Part shown: positions 54,512-63,587 of the stretch, piece after piece | Numbering within the stretch: the stretch's first letter is position 1 | How the letters are laid out: each line of letters starts with the position of its first letter | Assembly: GCA_003576905.1 (NCBI GenBank) | Contig: QEVG01000023.1 | Span: forward strand, 16,809 to 80,808 | DNA length: 64,000 nucleotides | Direction of reading: 5' to 3' | Source of the DNA: Planctomycetota bacterium | Lineage (GTDB): Bacteria > Planctomycetota > Phycisphaerae > UBA1845 > UTPLA1 | Translations under genes and position numbers: made by a program | Notes under the pieces: generated by a model | What the model was told of the DNA's origin: nothing | The model's input: the letters and a program-made list of their open reading frames with translations, nothing else | Database searches by the model: none

Positions 54512-56820
54512 GGACCCGGGCGAGGAGCCCGAAGCTGGTTAAGCATGTCCTGGGCGGCGGCCTTCTGGGTCTCGTCGCCGTTTTCGAGGGCCTTTCTGAA
54601 AAACTGCTCGGCCCGTGCGTACTGCCCCGTCATGGCCTCGATGACGCCCATCCGAAGCGCGGCCTCGGCGTTCTCCGGCTGCGCGGCGAGGATGGCCTCG
54701 TACTCGCGCGCGGCCCCCGGGGCGTCGCGCAGCACCATGAGAACAGCGCCCAGATCGGCGCGCAGCTCAAGGGCGTGAGGGAACCGGCCTGTCGCGTCGC
54801 GGAAAACGGCGACCGCCTCCTGCAACTGGCCGGACTGCGCAAGCGCGAAGGCGAGATTGTGATACAGGGCGGGACTGTTCGGCTTATCCGCGACCGCGGC
54901 GCGGTATTCCGCGATCGCCACGGGAAAGTTCTGATTCACCTTGGTGATCGAGCGCAGTCCCGCGACGACGTCCGGATTGCCGGGCGCGGCGCGGGCGGCG
55001 TCGATCAATGCCTTACGTGCGGCATCCACGTTGTCCATGCGGAGCTGAAAGGTCGCCAGGGCAAGCTGCGCCGTGACCGATACGCGGTCGTAGGCGGCGG
55101 CCGCGGTCAGTTCCGCGAGCGCGGCGTCGGCCTCGCCGGTGTGCGCAAGGAACATGCCCCATTCCGCGTGCAGAAGGGCCGAGCCTTCGAGCGGCCGGTC
55201 CGGGAGCTTCCGCTCCCACGCGTCGCGCCGGGCCTTGTCGAGCGACAGGCTGCGCTCGAACGCGGCCCGGGCGGCGTCCAGCTCGCCGCGGGCGGTCTCG
55301 ACGCGGGCCAGGTGCAGCCACATGTTGGGCTCATCGGGCAGAACGTCGAGCACCTCCCGAAGGAGTGCCACCGCCCTGTCGCCCCGCCCGTCATGGAGGC
55401 ACAGCCAGGCAAGCTCGAGGTCATTCTCCGGGACGGGGTACCACGCCAGCGCGCGGGCACGGTCCAGATGCGCAATGCCGGCGCGGATGTTCTCGCGCTG
55501 CGGCTCGGCGAGGTCCGCCCGAAGTTCGGGGCGGTACTGCCAGCGGAAAAGCTCGCCCGGCGACCGCTCGAACGCCAGGTTACCCAGGTAATCGTGGTAG
55601 CGCCACGCGCCGGCGTGCGCGGTGAAGGCAAGGAGGACCGCGACCAACGCGAGAAACGCGTAGCCCCACGGACGGATCGCCCCGCCCGCCTTGAGACGGG
55701 TGCGCTGAATGAGCACGTCGCGGGCATACAGCATCTTCAGGGCCTTCATCGCGAGAAACGTGAAAATGCCCCCCATGCCGAGCGACATCAGGAACGGCAC
55801 CTTGGCGTAAAGCCCGCGATACGCCAGGAACGACCCGACAAAAAGAACCGCCGCGCAGAGCTCCTCCATCCACGAGAGGTCCCAGCGAGCAGGCCTCCGC
55901 GGGGCGACCGGCCGCGCGCCCAGGGACGGCTTTCCGACGCCGAAATACAGGGCGCCGTTGGGGCAGACAGTGACACAGTCAAGGCACTTCATGCAGCCCG
56001 GATCAACGACCATCCCGTAAAGACGGACTTCGTCGTGCACCCGGACGTTCGACGTGCAGACCGATGTGCAGTGCCCGCACTGATGACAATCCTCCGTCAC
56101 GCGGATGCGCCCGACGGCGAGTTTGTCCGACAGGGCGAAAAGCGCACCGTAGGGACAGGCGTACGTGCAGAAGGCCTTGGGGCCGAGATAATGTACCATC
56201 GCCACCCCGCAGAGCAGTACCGTGAGAATGGCGATGCCGTAGTTCGGAAACGTGTCCCAGAAACCCGTCGTCTTGAGATGGATCTCGGTCGGCGGGCGCG
56301 GCGCGCCGTGCCAGAGCCGCAGAACCTCGGGCAGAAAGAACATGTAGAACGCCGCGCCGAGCGGCGCAAGCAGCAGCAGCCGCGAGCGAAACGCCTTCGG
56401 CCGCAGCCGCAGCTTCTTCAGTATCCAAAGCGTCAGGTCCTGGTACGCGACGAGATGGCAGCCCCAGCCGCAGAGCCACCGGCCGAGGATCAGCGTGGCG
56501 GCGATCGCCACCGCGAAAAAAACGAAGCCGGCGTTCACCCGGCCCGTCGTGATCGTCTCCATCGCCTCGGACGGCTCCACCGGCGTGATCGTCTCGCCCG
56601 CCGTCATCCAGTGAAGAAAGTGCGCGATCATCAGGACGTGAACGGCGACCAGCGAAAACGCCCGCCACCGCGACGCCCGCGACGGCCGGACGTGCCCGCC
56701 ATGGCCGGGCAGCACCGGCAGGGCCACGGAGGCCGGGCCCAAAGGCGCAGCGCCGACGCAGTTCTCGCTCTTTCGAGGCGGCGCGGCCGGCGTGGTTCGG
56801 TTTTTCGCTTTTCGGGGCAT
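54508..56820 (-). CDS. Membrane polyferredoxin (NapH/CcoG-like) fused to TPRs
   Basis: 770 aa. Membrane helices at about 55-75, 98-113, 148-165 and 194-211 carry the NapH/CcoG-like CGWGC (117-121) and FCTYACPYGA (217-226) motifs. Two 4Fe-4S sites follow: C245/C248/C251/C255 and C276/C279/C282/C286. After two more helices, residues about 400-760 hold about ten TPRs. The N-terminal half would transfer electrons across the membrane or assemble cofactors; the periplasmic TPR half could bind partner proteins. The fusion is unusual in size. The start has no strong ribosome binding site. Confidence 0.85.
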   Translation of the reverse strand: MPRKAKNRTTPAAPPRKSENCVGAAPLGPASVALPVLPGHGGHVRPSRASRWRAFSLVAVHVLMIAHFLHWMTAGETITPVEPSEAMETITTGRVNAGFVFFAVAIAATLILGRWLCGWGCHLVAYQDLTLWILKKLRLRPKAFRSRLLLLAPLGAAFYMFFLPEVLRLWHGAPRPPTEIHLKTTGFWDTFPNYGIAILTVLLCGVAMVHYLGPKAFCTYACPYGALFALSDKLAVGRIRVTEDCHQCGHCTSVCTSNVRVHDEVRLYGMVVDPGCMKCLDCVTVCPNGALYFGVGKPSLGARPVAPRRPARWDLSWMEELCAAVLFVGSFLAYRGLYAKVPFLMSLGMGGIFTFLAMKALKMLYARDVLIQRTRLKAGGAIRPWGYAFLALVAVLLAFTAHAGAWRYHDYLGNLAFERSPGELFRWQYRPELRADLAEPQRENIRAGIAHLDRARALAWYPVPENDLELAWLCLHDGRGDRAVALLREVLDVLPDEPNMWLHLARVETARGELDAARAAFERSLSLDKARRDAWERKLPDRPLEGSALLHAEWGMFLAHTGEADAALAELTAAAAYDRVSVTAQLALATFQLRMDNVDAARKALIDAARAAPGNPDVVAGLRSITKVNQNFPVAIAEYRAAVADKPNSPALYHNLAFALAQSGQLQEAVAVFRDATGRFPHALELRADLGAVLMVLRDAPGAAREYEAILAAQPENAEAALRMGVIEAMTGQYARAEQFFRKALENGDETQKAAAQDMLNQLRAPRPGP

Positions 56821-56990
56821 CCGGGTTCCTGCTCGCCGTCCGTGATTACCGGAGATGATATCGACTCGAAGGGCGGCCCGCCCGGCCGCCCGGCGGCGGA
56901 ACCCTGAAAAGGAAAAGGGCCCGCGGATCGCTCCACGAGCCCCATGTCTGCAAAAGGCCGGGATTCGGGCGGGAGTCCGCCCGGCTCAGA

Positions 56991-59042
56991 TCAGCTTTTC
57001 TTCAGCGACTCGGCAAGGCCGGGCAGGTGTTCCGCGCCGTGCGGCGCGGTGATGGAAGAGCTTTCGAATTCATCTTCCACGGGTTCGTAGCGCCCGCCGA
57101 GATGCTTGGCGAAGAACTCCTCAGCCACGGCATAGAACGCGATGCGATTCGCGGGACGCGCAAAGCCGTGGCCTTCGTCGGGGTAAAGGACATACGTGAC
57201 GGGGATGCCCTTGGCCTTCATGGCCGAGACAATCTGATCGCTCTCGGCCTGCTTGACCCGCGGGTCGTTGGCGCCCTGGGCGATGAGCAGCGGCTTGCGA
57301 ATCTTGTCGACATGGGTCAGCGGCGAGCGCTCGGTGAGGAGCTTGCGGCCCTCGGGCGTGCGCGGATCGCCGACGCGGCTCGTGAACATGTCGAGCATCG
57401 GCTTCCAGTAGGGCGGGATCGATTCCAGGAGGGTAATCAGGTTCGACGGTCCCACGACATCCACGCCGCAGCAAAACACATCCGGCGTGAAGGTGAGTCC
57501 GACCAGGGTCGCGTAGCCGCCATAACTGCCGCCGTAAATGGCCACCTTGCCGGCATCGGCGATCTTCTCGCTCACCGCCCAGTTGACCGCGTCCAGCAGG
57601 TCGTCGTGCATCTTCGTCGCCCATTCCTTGTTCGCGGCGTTGACGAAGCTTTTGCCGAAGCCGGTGGAGCCCCGGAAGTTGACGCTGAGCACCGCGTAAC
57701 CGCGATTCGTCAGCCACTGATGCTCCGGATCCAGGCCCCATTCATCCCGCGCCCACGGGCCGCCGTGCACGTTCAGCACCATCGGCAAGGGCTCCGACGG
57801 ACGCCCGTCGCCGTCGCGATCCGCCCACACCGGCAGCGAAAGATAGCTGACAAGATTCATCCCGTCGCGCGACTTGATCACCACCGGGTGCATCCGGGCG
57901 AGCGGCAGGCCTTCGAGCTTCTTGCGGTTGGTGAAGAGGAAGTTCGCCTTGCGCGCCGTGCGATCGTAGTGGTAGTACCGCGCCGGTCCGTTGTCGAGGC
58001 TGTAGGCCACGATCCAGTCCTTGTCGTCGAGCGATCGGCTGGTGACGTTGACGTCGCCGGGGGCCACGCCGGAGAGGTACTTCATGTCGGACTTGACGCC
58101 GTCATCCAGGATGTCCCACTCCTGCCGCGTATAGTTGTAACTGACGGCCTGAACGGTGCGCTCCGTCGGGTGAACCATCACGCCCTGCACGTCTGCCTTG
58201 TCGTTCGAAGAAAGCATCTTCTGGGAGTTCGTGGACATGTCGATCGCGAACAGGGCGGCCGTGTCCCGGCCCCGGCTGTCCGTCATGTAGAGCGTATGGC
58301 CGGACTTGTCGAAGCCGCTGGGGTTGGTCGTCAGGCTGTCCTCGGCTGGTACCGAAGTATAAAGCGTCCAGTCGCCGCCCTCGGCCGGCTTGAAAATCTC
58401 CGCGCCGCCGTCCGGCGTCATCCGCATCGCGAGCCGGACACGAAAGTCGTGGTCGGTCTCAAAGCTCACGTACCCGGTGTTCTTCTCGACGAGCTGCCGC
58501 GCACCCGTCTCGATGTTCACGCGGTAAATGTCGTGAAGCTGCGGCTCGCGGTCGTTGATCGCCAGCAGGATCTCGTTCGGATACTTGTCCGAGACCTCCT
58601 GAATGCGGACCTGCACGCCGGGCATCGGCGTCAGGTCGGTCGTCTGCTTCGTCTTGAGATTCGTCGCATAGACGTGCCAGTTCTCGTCGCCGCCCTTGTC
58701 CTGAACATAGAGCAGATGACTGTTGTTCTGCGCCCAGCGGTACATCCGGATGCCGCGGTTCGTGTCCTGCGTGATCGGCTGCGCGGCCGACGGGCTGCCC
58801 ACCGGGCCGACCCAGACGTTCATCACGCCGTTGACCTCGGCCAGAAACGCGAGTTGCGTGCCGTCCGGGCTGATCTGGGGCGATGCCCGGTCCGCGTTGC
58901 CAAACAGCAGGCCGCGAGAAACCAGCGGCGTCGACGCCATGTCCTTCGGCATCGACTGCAACAGGGCCCCATCGCCCGCGCAGCCGGCGAGCATGAAAGC
59001 CCCGATCCCCAGCATGTACGTCAATTGCGTGCGAAACCTCAT
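56991..59042 (-). CDS. S9-family prolyl oligopeptidase-like lipoprotein
   Basis: 683 aa. The ATG at 59042 follows AAAGGA; a longer frame upstream is not supported. The signal has lipobox L-A-G-C (C21). An N-terminal seven-bladed WD40-like propeller (about 45-420; PQISPDGTQLAFLAEVNG is one blade) caps an alpha/beta hydrolase with S506 (GGSYGG), D593 (GANDPRV) and H625 (DEGHGF). These enzymes cut short peptides after Pro, Ala or similar. As a lipoprotein it acts in the periplasm or on the surface. Confidence 0.92.
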   Translation of the reverse strand: MRFRTQLTYMLGIGAFMLAGCAGDGALLQSMPKDMASTPLVSRGLLFGNADRASPQISPDGTQLAFLAEVNGVMNVWVGPVGSPSAAQPITQDTNRGIRMYRWAQNNSHLLYVQDKGGDENWHVYATNLKTKQTTDLTPMPGVQVRIQEVSDKYPNEILLAINDREPQLHDIYRVNIETGARQLVEKNTGYVSFETDHDFRVRLAMRMTPDGGAEIFKPAEGGDWTLYTSVPAEDSLTTNPSGFDKSGHTLYMTDSRGRDTAALFAIDMSTNSQKMLSSNDKADVQGVMVHPTERTVQAVSYNYTRQEWDILDDGVKSDMKYLSGVAPGDVNVTSRSLDDKDWIVAYSLDNGPARYYHYDRTARKANFLFTNRKKLEGLPLARMHPVVIKSRDGMNLVSYLSLPVWADRDGDGRPSEPLPMVLNVHGGPWARDEWGLDPEHQWLTNRGYAVLSVNFRGSTGFGKSFVNAANKEWATKMHDDLLDAVNWAVSEKIADAGKVAIYGGSYGGYATLVGLTFTPDVFCCGVDVVGPSNLITLLESIPPYWKPMLDMFTSRVGDPRTPEGRKLLTERSPLTHVDKIRKPLLIAQGANDPRVKQAESDQIVSAMKAKGIPVTYVLYPDEGHGFARPANRIAFYAVAEEFFAKHLGGRYEPVEDEFESSSITAPHGAEHLPGLAESLKKS

Positions 59043-59219
59043 AGAATCGTGTCCTTTCAATGCGGTCAACGGCCGCCCGCGCCCGCGCGCGGATTGTCGG
59101 CCCAATCTCCTCCCGGATGAGTCTTTAACGGGGTGACATCGATCCGCTTTCCCGCCGATTGTACGAACATCCCCCGAGGGGTCAAAACCGGCCAGCGCCA
59201 AGGGACGATGCCGCGGCAT

Positions 59220-60719
59220 TCAACCCCCGGAGCCGGCGGCCGCCGGCGAAAACTCCGCGTACCGGGCACGCCGCGCCAGGGAAAGGGCCCCGGCGGCGAC
59301 GACCGCCTGAATGACAAGGCCGGGCACGACGGGCGCATCCATGTCCCGCACGGCCGCCAGCCATACGCCGAACGGCGACGCGGTAAAAAGGACGCTCTTC
59401 GGAGCCAGCGCGTGCCGATCTTCGACGACTTCGAGAGCCAGGTCGACAAAGGGCGGAAGCGCCCAGAAGAACAGCAGCACGAGCACGCCGGCGACAAGGC
59501 CGTTGGGTGTCCGGCCGTAGGCATAGCGGAGCACGCCGCCAAGAGTCACCAGCGCGAGAAGAAACGCGATCGGCACGCACCAGGCGTTCTCGACGAAGCT
59601 GTGCGTGTCATCGGAAAAGCACCGCTCCAGAACCGGCATGCGAACCTGAAGAAGAACGCCGAGGGCGATGAACGTCGCCACCACCGGCGCAAAGTAAAAG
59701 CGCCGCGGCCGCCGCGGCGCGAAGAGCGCATCCTTGGCGCGGCGCTCGGCCCACCGGGCCTCCGACCGCGCCGCGCCGGCCACCGGCAGGCACGCGACGG
59801 TGAGCAGCGAGATCAGCGTGACGAACATGTGATTGCGCGGGTCGGCGGAGAAGTAGAGGCCCGTCCAGATGGCGTCGCGCTCGGCGGCCCAGTAGCGCAG
59901 GGCGACGGCGCAGAGCAGGCTCCAGAGCGCGAGCGTCCCGTAGGCCAGAAGCGGCGTAAACGCGGGCACGTCGTCGCGATGGTACTTTCGCGCCGCCGCC
60001 GCGAAGAACACGAGGGCGAACACGATCTGAAACAGGATCGACACGAAGACCTCGATCGCGTCGATCGGCAGCGCCGTGCCCTGGAAGATGCGGCTGACGC
60101 GCACGACCACGAGGAGCAGATCGAGCCCCGGCAGGATGGCGATCAGCATCATGTTGCTGCCGATGGCCAGGACGACGATCAGCCCGTTGATGGCGACCTT
60201 TCCCTTCGTCGACAGGGCGACAAGGATTGAAAGCGTCCAGCAGGTCGCGGCGAACACCGCCATCACCGCGAAGAGCATCGACGGGGCGGCCAGCGACTGG
60301 CTCGGACCCGGTCCCGCCATCAGACCGAAGATGTTGCTGGCGATCCAGTTGACGACGGTCATCGCCCCGATCTGCGAAGGCGCGGTCAGGTAGCCGAGCA
60401 CCGCCGTGTACCCGGTCATCGCCGTCAGCCGGTGCGACGTGATCATGTCCGTGGTGAAGTCGCGCAGGATGGCCCGGCGGATGAGATTCGGCGCAACGAG
60501 AAAAAAGAGAGCCGCCTGGAGGAACATGATCATCGTCTGCGCACCCGAGGCGAACTGGGCGAGTGTCAGGTCGGGCTGCGCGCCGCGGTAGATGAGCGTG
60601 CAGATCAGAAGCATTCCGCCGCTGTACACCGTCACCAGCATGCCGAGCCGCCGCCAGCCCCCGGCAATCTGGAGCATCGCCCAGCCGATCGGATTGCTGA
60701 TAATGGGGAGGTCGCTCAT
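59220..60719 (-). CDS. ABC-2 type transporter permease
   Basis: 499 aa with about twelve apolar segments (for example TVYSGGMLLICTLIYRG and FAPVVATFIALGVLLQV). No soluble domain is large enough to be catalytic. It is 15 bases downstream of an ABC ATPase gene on the same strand, so the two should form an exporter. The substrate is unknown. Confidence 0.88.
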   Translation of the reverse strand: MSDLPIISNPIGWAMLQIAGGWRRLGMLVTVYSGGMLLICTLIYRGAQPDLTLAQFASGAQTMIMFLQAALFFLVAPNLIRRAILRDFTTDMITSHRLTAMTGYTAVLGYLTAPSQIGAMTVVNWIASNIFGLMAGPGPSQSLAAPSMLFAVMAVFAATCWTLSILVALSTKGKVAINGLIVVLAIGSNMMLIAILPGLDLLLVVVRVSRIFQGTALPIDAIEVFVSILFQIVFALVFFAAAARKYHRDDVPAFTPLLAYGTLALWSLLCAVALRYWAAERDAIWTGLYFSADPRNHMFVTLISLLTVACLPVAGAARSEARWAERRAKDALFAPRRPRRFYFAPVVATFIALGVLLQVRMPVLERCFSDDTHSFVENAWCVPIAFLLALVTLGGVLRYAYGRTPNGLVAGVLVLLFFWALPPFVDLALEVVEDRHALAPKSVLFTASPFGVWLAAVRDMDAPVVPGLVIQAVVAAGALSLARRARYAEFSPAAAGSGG

Positions 60720-60734
60720 GACGCCGTCGCTCCG

Positions 60735-61673
60735 CTAGTCCACCTGCCGGATGCCCGTCCGAAGATAGGCCTGCTCGAGGTCGTGCTCGATCGGCGCGAA
60801 GCTCGCGACCGGCAGGCCGTGGCGCATGAGCCGCTCCAGCAGCCCGGCCGCCTCGGCGTCATCGTGCTCGAACTCGAACGAGATCTCCCGGCCGTGCACC
60901 TCGATCCGGCTCAGGCCGGCCATCTCGGCCAGGAGCGCCGGCGCCCGCGGCTCCGGGCGGGCGAGAGTGACACGATACAGGCACCTGTTGTCCTCCTTGC
61001 CCCCGACGACCTGGGCCACCGTGCCGAACTGCCGCAGCCGCCCGGCCTCCATGATCGCGATGTGCGTGCAGTATTCGTGCAGGTCCGCAAGGATGTGCGA
61101 GCTGACGACGAGGGCCTTGCCCTGGTCCCGGAGGCTCCCCAGCATCTTCCGAAACTGCACCCGCCCGGCCGGGTCCAGCCCCGCCGCCGGCTCGTCGAGC
61201 AGGACAAGCGTCGGGTCGGCCAGCAGCGTGCGGGCCACCGTCAGCCGCTGGCGCATTCCGCGCGATAGTGTCTTTATCTTGGCATCTCTCCGGTCCGAAA
61301 GCCAGAGCTGGTCCAGCCAGAAGTCGATCCGCTCCTCGATCATGTCCCCGCGGAGCCGGTAGGCCTTGCCGATGAACCGGAGAAAATCGGCGACCTTCAG
61401 CTCCTCGTAGATCGGCGGCGTGTCCGGCGCGAAGCCGATCCGCGCCGTGCCCAGCACGTTGCCCGGCTCGATCTCCTCGCCGAGGACGCGCACGCGGCCG
61501 GCCGCCATCGGGATCAGCCCGGCCATCGCCTTGAGGCTGGTCGTCTTCCCCGCGCCGTTCGGACCGATGAAGCCGAGCAGATCGCCGGCCGCCAGACCGA
61601 GCGAAAAGTCATGCAGGGCGACGGTCTCGCCGTACTCCACGCGGACCCCGGTTGCTTCGAGAACGATGGCCAA
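60735..61673 (-). CDS. ABC transporter ATP-binding protein
   Basis: 312 aa. Walker A is GPNGAGKTT (37-45), the signature is LSRGM (136-140), and Walker B is LVLLDEP (156-162). The Q-loop region FAPDTPPIYEEL is of the Ccm/Gld-type exporter group. The C-terminal 90 residues form a regulatory domain. With the downstream permease it is a complete two-component exporter. The frame starts with ATG; no strong ribosome binding site is seen. Confidence 0.92.
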   Translation of the reverse strand: MAIVLEATGVRVEYGETVALHDFSLGLAAGDLLGFIGPNGAGKTTSLKAMAGLIPMAAGRVRVLGEEIEPGNVLGTARIGFAPDTPPIYEELKVADFLRFIGKAYRLRGDMIEERIDFWLDQLWLSDRRDAKIKTLSRGMRQRLTVARTLLADPTLVLLDEPAAGLDPAGRVQFRKMLGSLRDQGKALVVSSHILADLHEYCTHIAIMEAGRLRQFGTVAQVVGGKEDNRCLYRVTLARPEPRAPALLAEMAGLSRIEVHGREISFEFEHDDAEAAGLLERLMRHGLPVASFAPIEHDLEQAYLRTGIRQVD

Positions 61674-61922
61674 TCAGCTTTTCCCCGCGGCGCCGCCGGC
61701 GCCGGCACGTCTGGGTCTACGGATTTCACGCCGGCGGGGCAGTGTAACCGGGCGGGAATCGCCCGTGAAACCCACGCTCCATCCGCGCCGGCCCGCGCCC
61801 GGCCGTCCGCTCCCGCGCAGCGCCCACGCTCGACTTCGCCGCGCCCCAGTCCGAGTTCAGGGGATAACCCAAGCCCCGATCCGAACAACGATCCCGCAAT
61901 GACCCTCGCCCTTTAGCGGCTG

Positions 61923-62807
61923 TCACGCGGTCGTGGCGTTTCCCATTGTCCGCGGAGTGCCGGCGTCTCGCCCGCACAAACCGCTTTCCCGCGGAAGCGA
62001 GACGACCGATTGAAAAACCGTCCAATCGATTAGACCTGATGGGCGACGGACTTTCATCGAAATGCCCCCGCCCGCTCGCCCCGCGACGTTGCGGATGAAC
62101 CGGCAGCGCTCGATGGTCGGCGCGTCGATCTCCTGGTTCGAGTGGTCCAGGTAAATCGCGCCGCCCTCCCCCGCGGAGTTGTCCTCGAACAGCGTGTCGA
62201 GTATCTGGGCCGCCGAGCGGCCATCGAAGAACAGGCCTCCCCCGGCCCCGTCCATCGGATGGCCGCGGTTGGCGATGATCCGGCAGTTCTGGATCGTCGG
62301 ACTGCTGCCCACTCCAATCACAATGCCCGCCGAGGGAAACACAGCCCCGCCCTGGGCATTGGTTCCCCAGGCGTCGCGGATGGTGAAGCCGTCGAGACGT
62401 ATGTTACTTGAAGTCGTGAATGTAACTCGCACGACGGTCGTCCGGTTGTCACTCCGGTCACCGACTACGCCTGCGTCTCCACTCAGAATGGTCAAGTTGT
62501 TGACGAAGTCGCGTTGCGACCATTGGGTTTCGTTTCCGGCAAACCCGCCATAAATGTTGACCGCCTTGTTAATGTTGAAGCCGTGCACCATGCTGATGAC
62601 CGGAGCAAGGTATGTGCCATCAGCGACCCAAATTTCATCTCCGCCGTTGGCAGCGTTGATGGCGGCTTGCAGATCCTGATACGCGGAAGCCCACGGTCCG
62701 GAACCTGGACCATTGATGTCTACGTAGATCGTAGCGGCTTGAGCCGCCGTTGTGGCGGCGAAGGCACAAAGCAGTCCGCCAAAAAAATGTGAACTTTTGG
62801 CTTTCAT
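61923..62807 (-). CDS. Right-handed beta-helix secreted protein, 3' end aberrant
   Basis: 294 aa. The ATG has AAGGAG 6 bases upstream, and a signal peptide covers 1-24 (AAQA). Residues 25-247 are a right-handed beta-helix of the polymorphic outer-membrane or choice-of-anchor type: YVDINGPGSGPWASAYQDLQ, IYGGFAGNETQWSQRD, SPTIQNCRIIANRG and TIERCRFIRNVAGRAGGG. From about residue 250 the sequence changes to a non-repeating basic stretch, RRPSGLIDWTVFQSVVS, unlike any beta-helix rung, and ends without a PEP-CTERM or dockerin tail. The change is just after the motif NVAGRAGG (240-247), which also occurs in the next beta-helix gene upstream. Confidence 0.8.
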   Translation of the reverse strand: MKAKSSHFFGGLLCAFAATTAAQAATIYVDINGPGSGPWASAYQDLQAAINAANGGDEIWVADGTYLAPVISMVHGFNINKAVNIYGGFAGNETQWSQRDFVNNLTILSGDAGVVGDRSDNRTTVVRVTFTTSSNIRLDGFTIRDAWGTNAQGGAVFPSAGIVIGVGSSPTIQNCRIIANRGHPMDGAGGGLFFDGRSAAQILDTLFEDNSAGEGGAIYLDHSNQEIDAPTIERCRFIRNVAGRAGGGISMKVRRPSGLIDWTVFQSVVSLPRESGLCGRDAGTPRTMGNATTA

Positions 62808-62828
62808 GACCTACTCCTTCAAATCGGG

Positions 62829-62858
62829 TTGATCTGAGGTCCCTCATTTCCATACAAT
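62829..62858 (+). promoter_or_regulatory. Promoter candidate for the PEP-CTERM gene at 62877
   Basis: TTGATC (62829-62834), an 18-base spacer, TACAAT (62853-62858). The ATG is 18 bases downstream of the -10, so the leader would be very short. Confidence 0.5.
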
Positions 62859-62876
62859 GGAGTGGGGGTGCTTCAG

Positions 62877-63587
62877 ATGAGTTGTCCGTTTCAAATCTTC
62901 CTATTGGCTTCGGCGATATCTTGCGCCTGCCAATCCGCCCTACAAGCGGGATCGTTTACGATCGATGACTGGGTCCTCGAAACAGGAATCATTGACGATC
63001 GAAATCACTTTATGGCCTCCTATTCGCCCGAGCCGTTGCCCTATCAGGACACGCATACAGTGGTTGTCGGTCCATCCAGGGCTTTTAGCTATTTCGATTT
63101 TTCCATGTCTCCCGATACCGCTTCATTTCTCATTCAAGCCTCGCACATCGCCTTAGACGCCAATAGCACCCGCTCCCTCTCCGCCGGAAACATCTTCATT
63201 ACCCCCGCCGTCGATCTTCTCCTCTCAGCGACAGGCCGATACGACTGGGACCTCACCACCGATGCCATGGCCGTGACATACGGCATCCTCGTCGAGGACG
63301 CCCTGACACACGAGAACTTCTTCGAGCGAGGCGGTAGTCATACCACTTTTCTCAACGGCCCCGAAGCCGGGACCTACCTCATCGACGGCCAGGTCGTCCT
63401 GCCGGCCGGCCGTGAAATGTGGATCTCCTACCGCTTCATGGTCGACACCTTTGACGGCAACACCGGTCTCCTCGCCACCGGCGAAGGATTCATCCATTTC
63501 TCCCTCTCCCCCGTGCCCGAACCGGCGACACTTTCACTGCTTGCCCTGAGCGCGCTATTCATGCGGCCTCGCTCGCGCGAATGGTAG
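62877..63587 (+). CDS. PEP-CTERM sorted protein
   Basis: 236 aa. The ATG at 62877 has GGGGGTG 7 bases upstream; a GTG 15 bases earlier is the alternative. A signal peptide covers about 1-24. The beta-rich body has no recognised motif (for example TIDDWVLETGIIDDRNHFMA). The C-terminus is VPEPATLSLLALSALFM followed by RPRSREW: the arginine cluster is less perfect than in the other PEP-CTERM proteins here. Its last 29 bases overlap the convergent beta-helix fragment. It is divergent from the beta-helix gene at 61923. Confidence 0.85.
   Translation: MSCPFQIFLLASAISCACQSALQAGSFTIDDWVLETGIIDDRNHFMASYSPEPLPYQDTHTVVVGPSRAFSYFDFSMSPDTASFLIQASHIALDANSTRSLSAGNIFITPAVDLLLSATGRYDWDLTTDAMAVTYGILVEDALTHENFFERGGSHTTFLNGPEAGTYLIDGQVVLPAGREMWISYRFMVDTFDGNTGLLATGEGFIHFSLSPVPEPATLSLLALSALFMRPRSREW

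Noticed and set aside
54775..56907. A 710-aa open frame on the plus strand, opposite the polyferredoxin-TPR gene
   Set aside because: It is the antisense of a well-supported gene. Its translation is Arg/Pro/Gly/His-rich without any motif. GC-rich codon use keeps many antisense frames open here.
57027..59120. A 697-aa plus-strand open frame opposite the S9 peptidase
   Set aside because: Same reason: antisense shadow, no domain, biased toward Arg and Ala. The minus-strand gene has a lipobox and a full catalytic triad.
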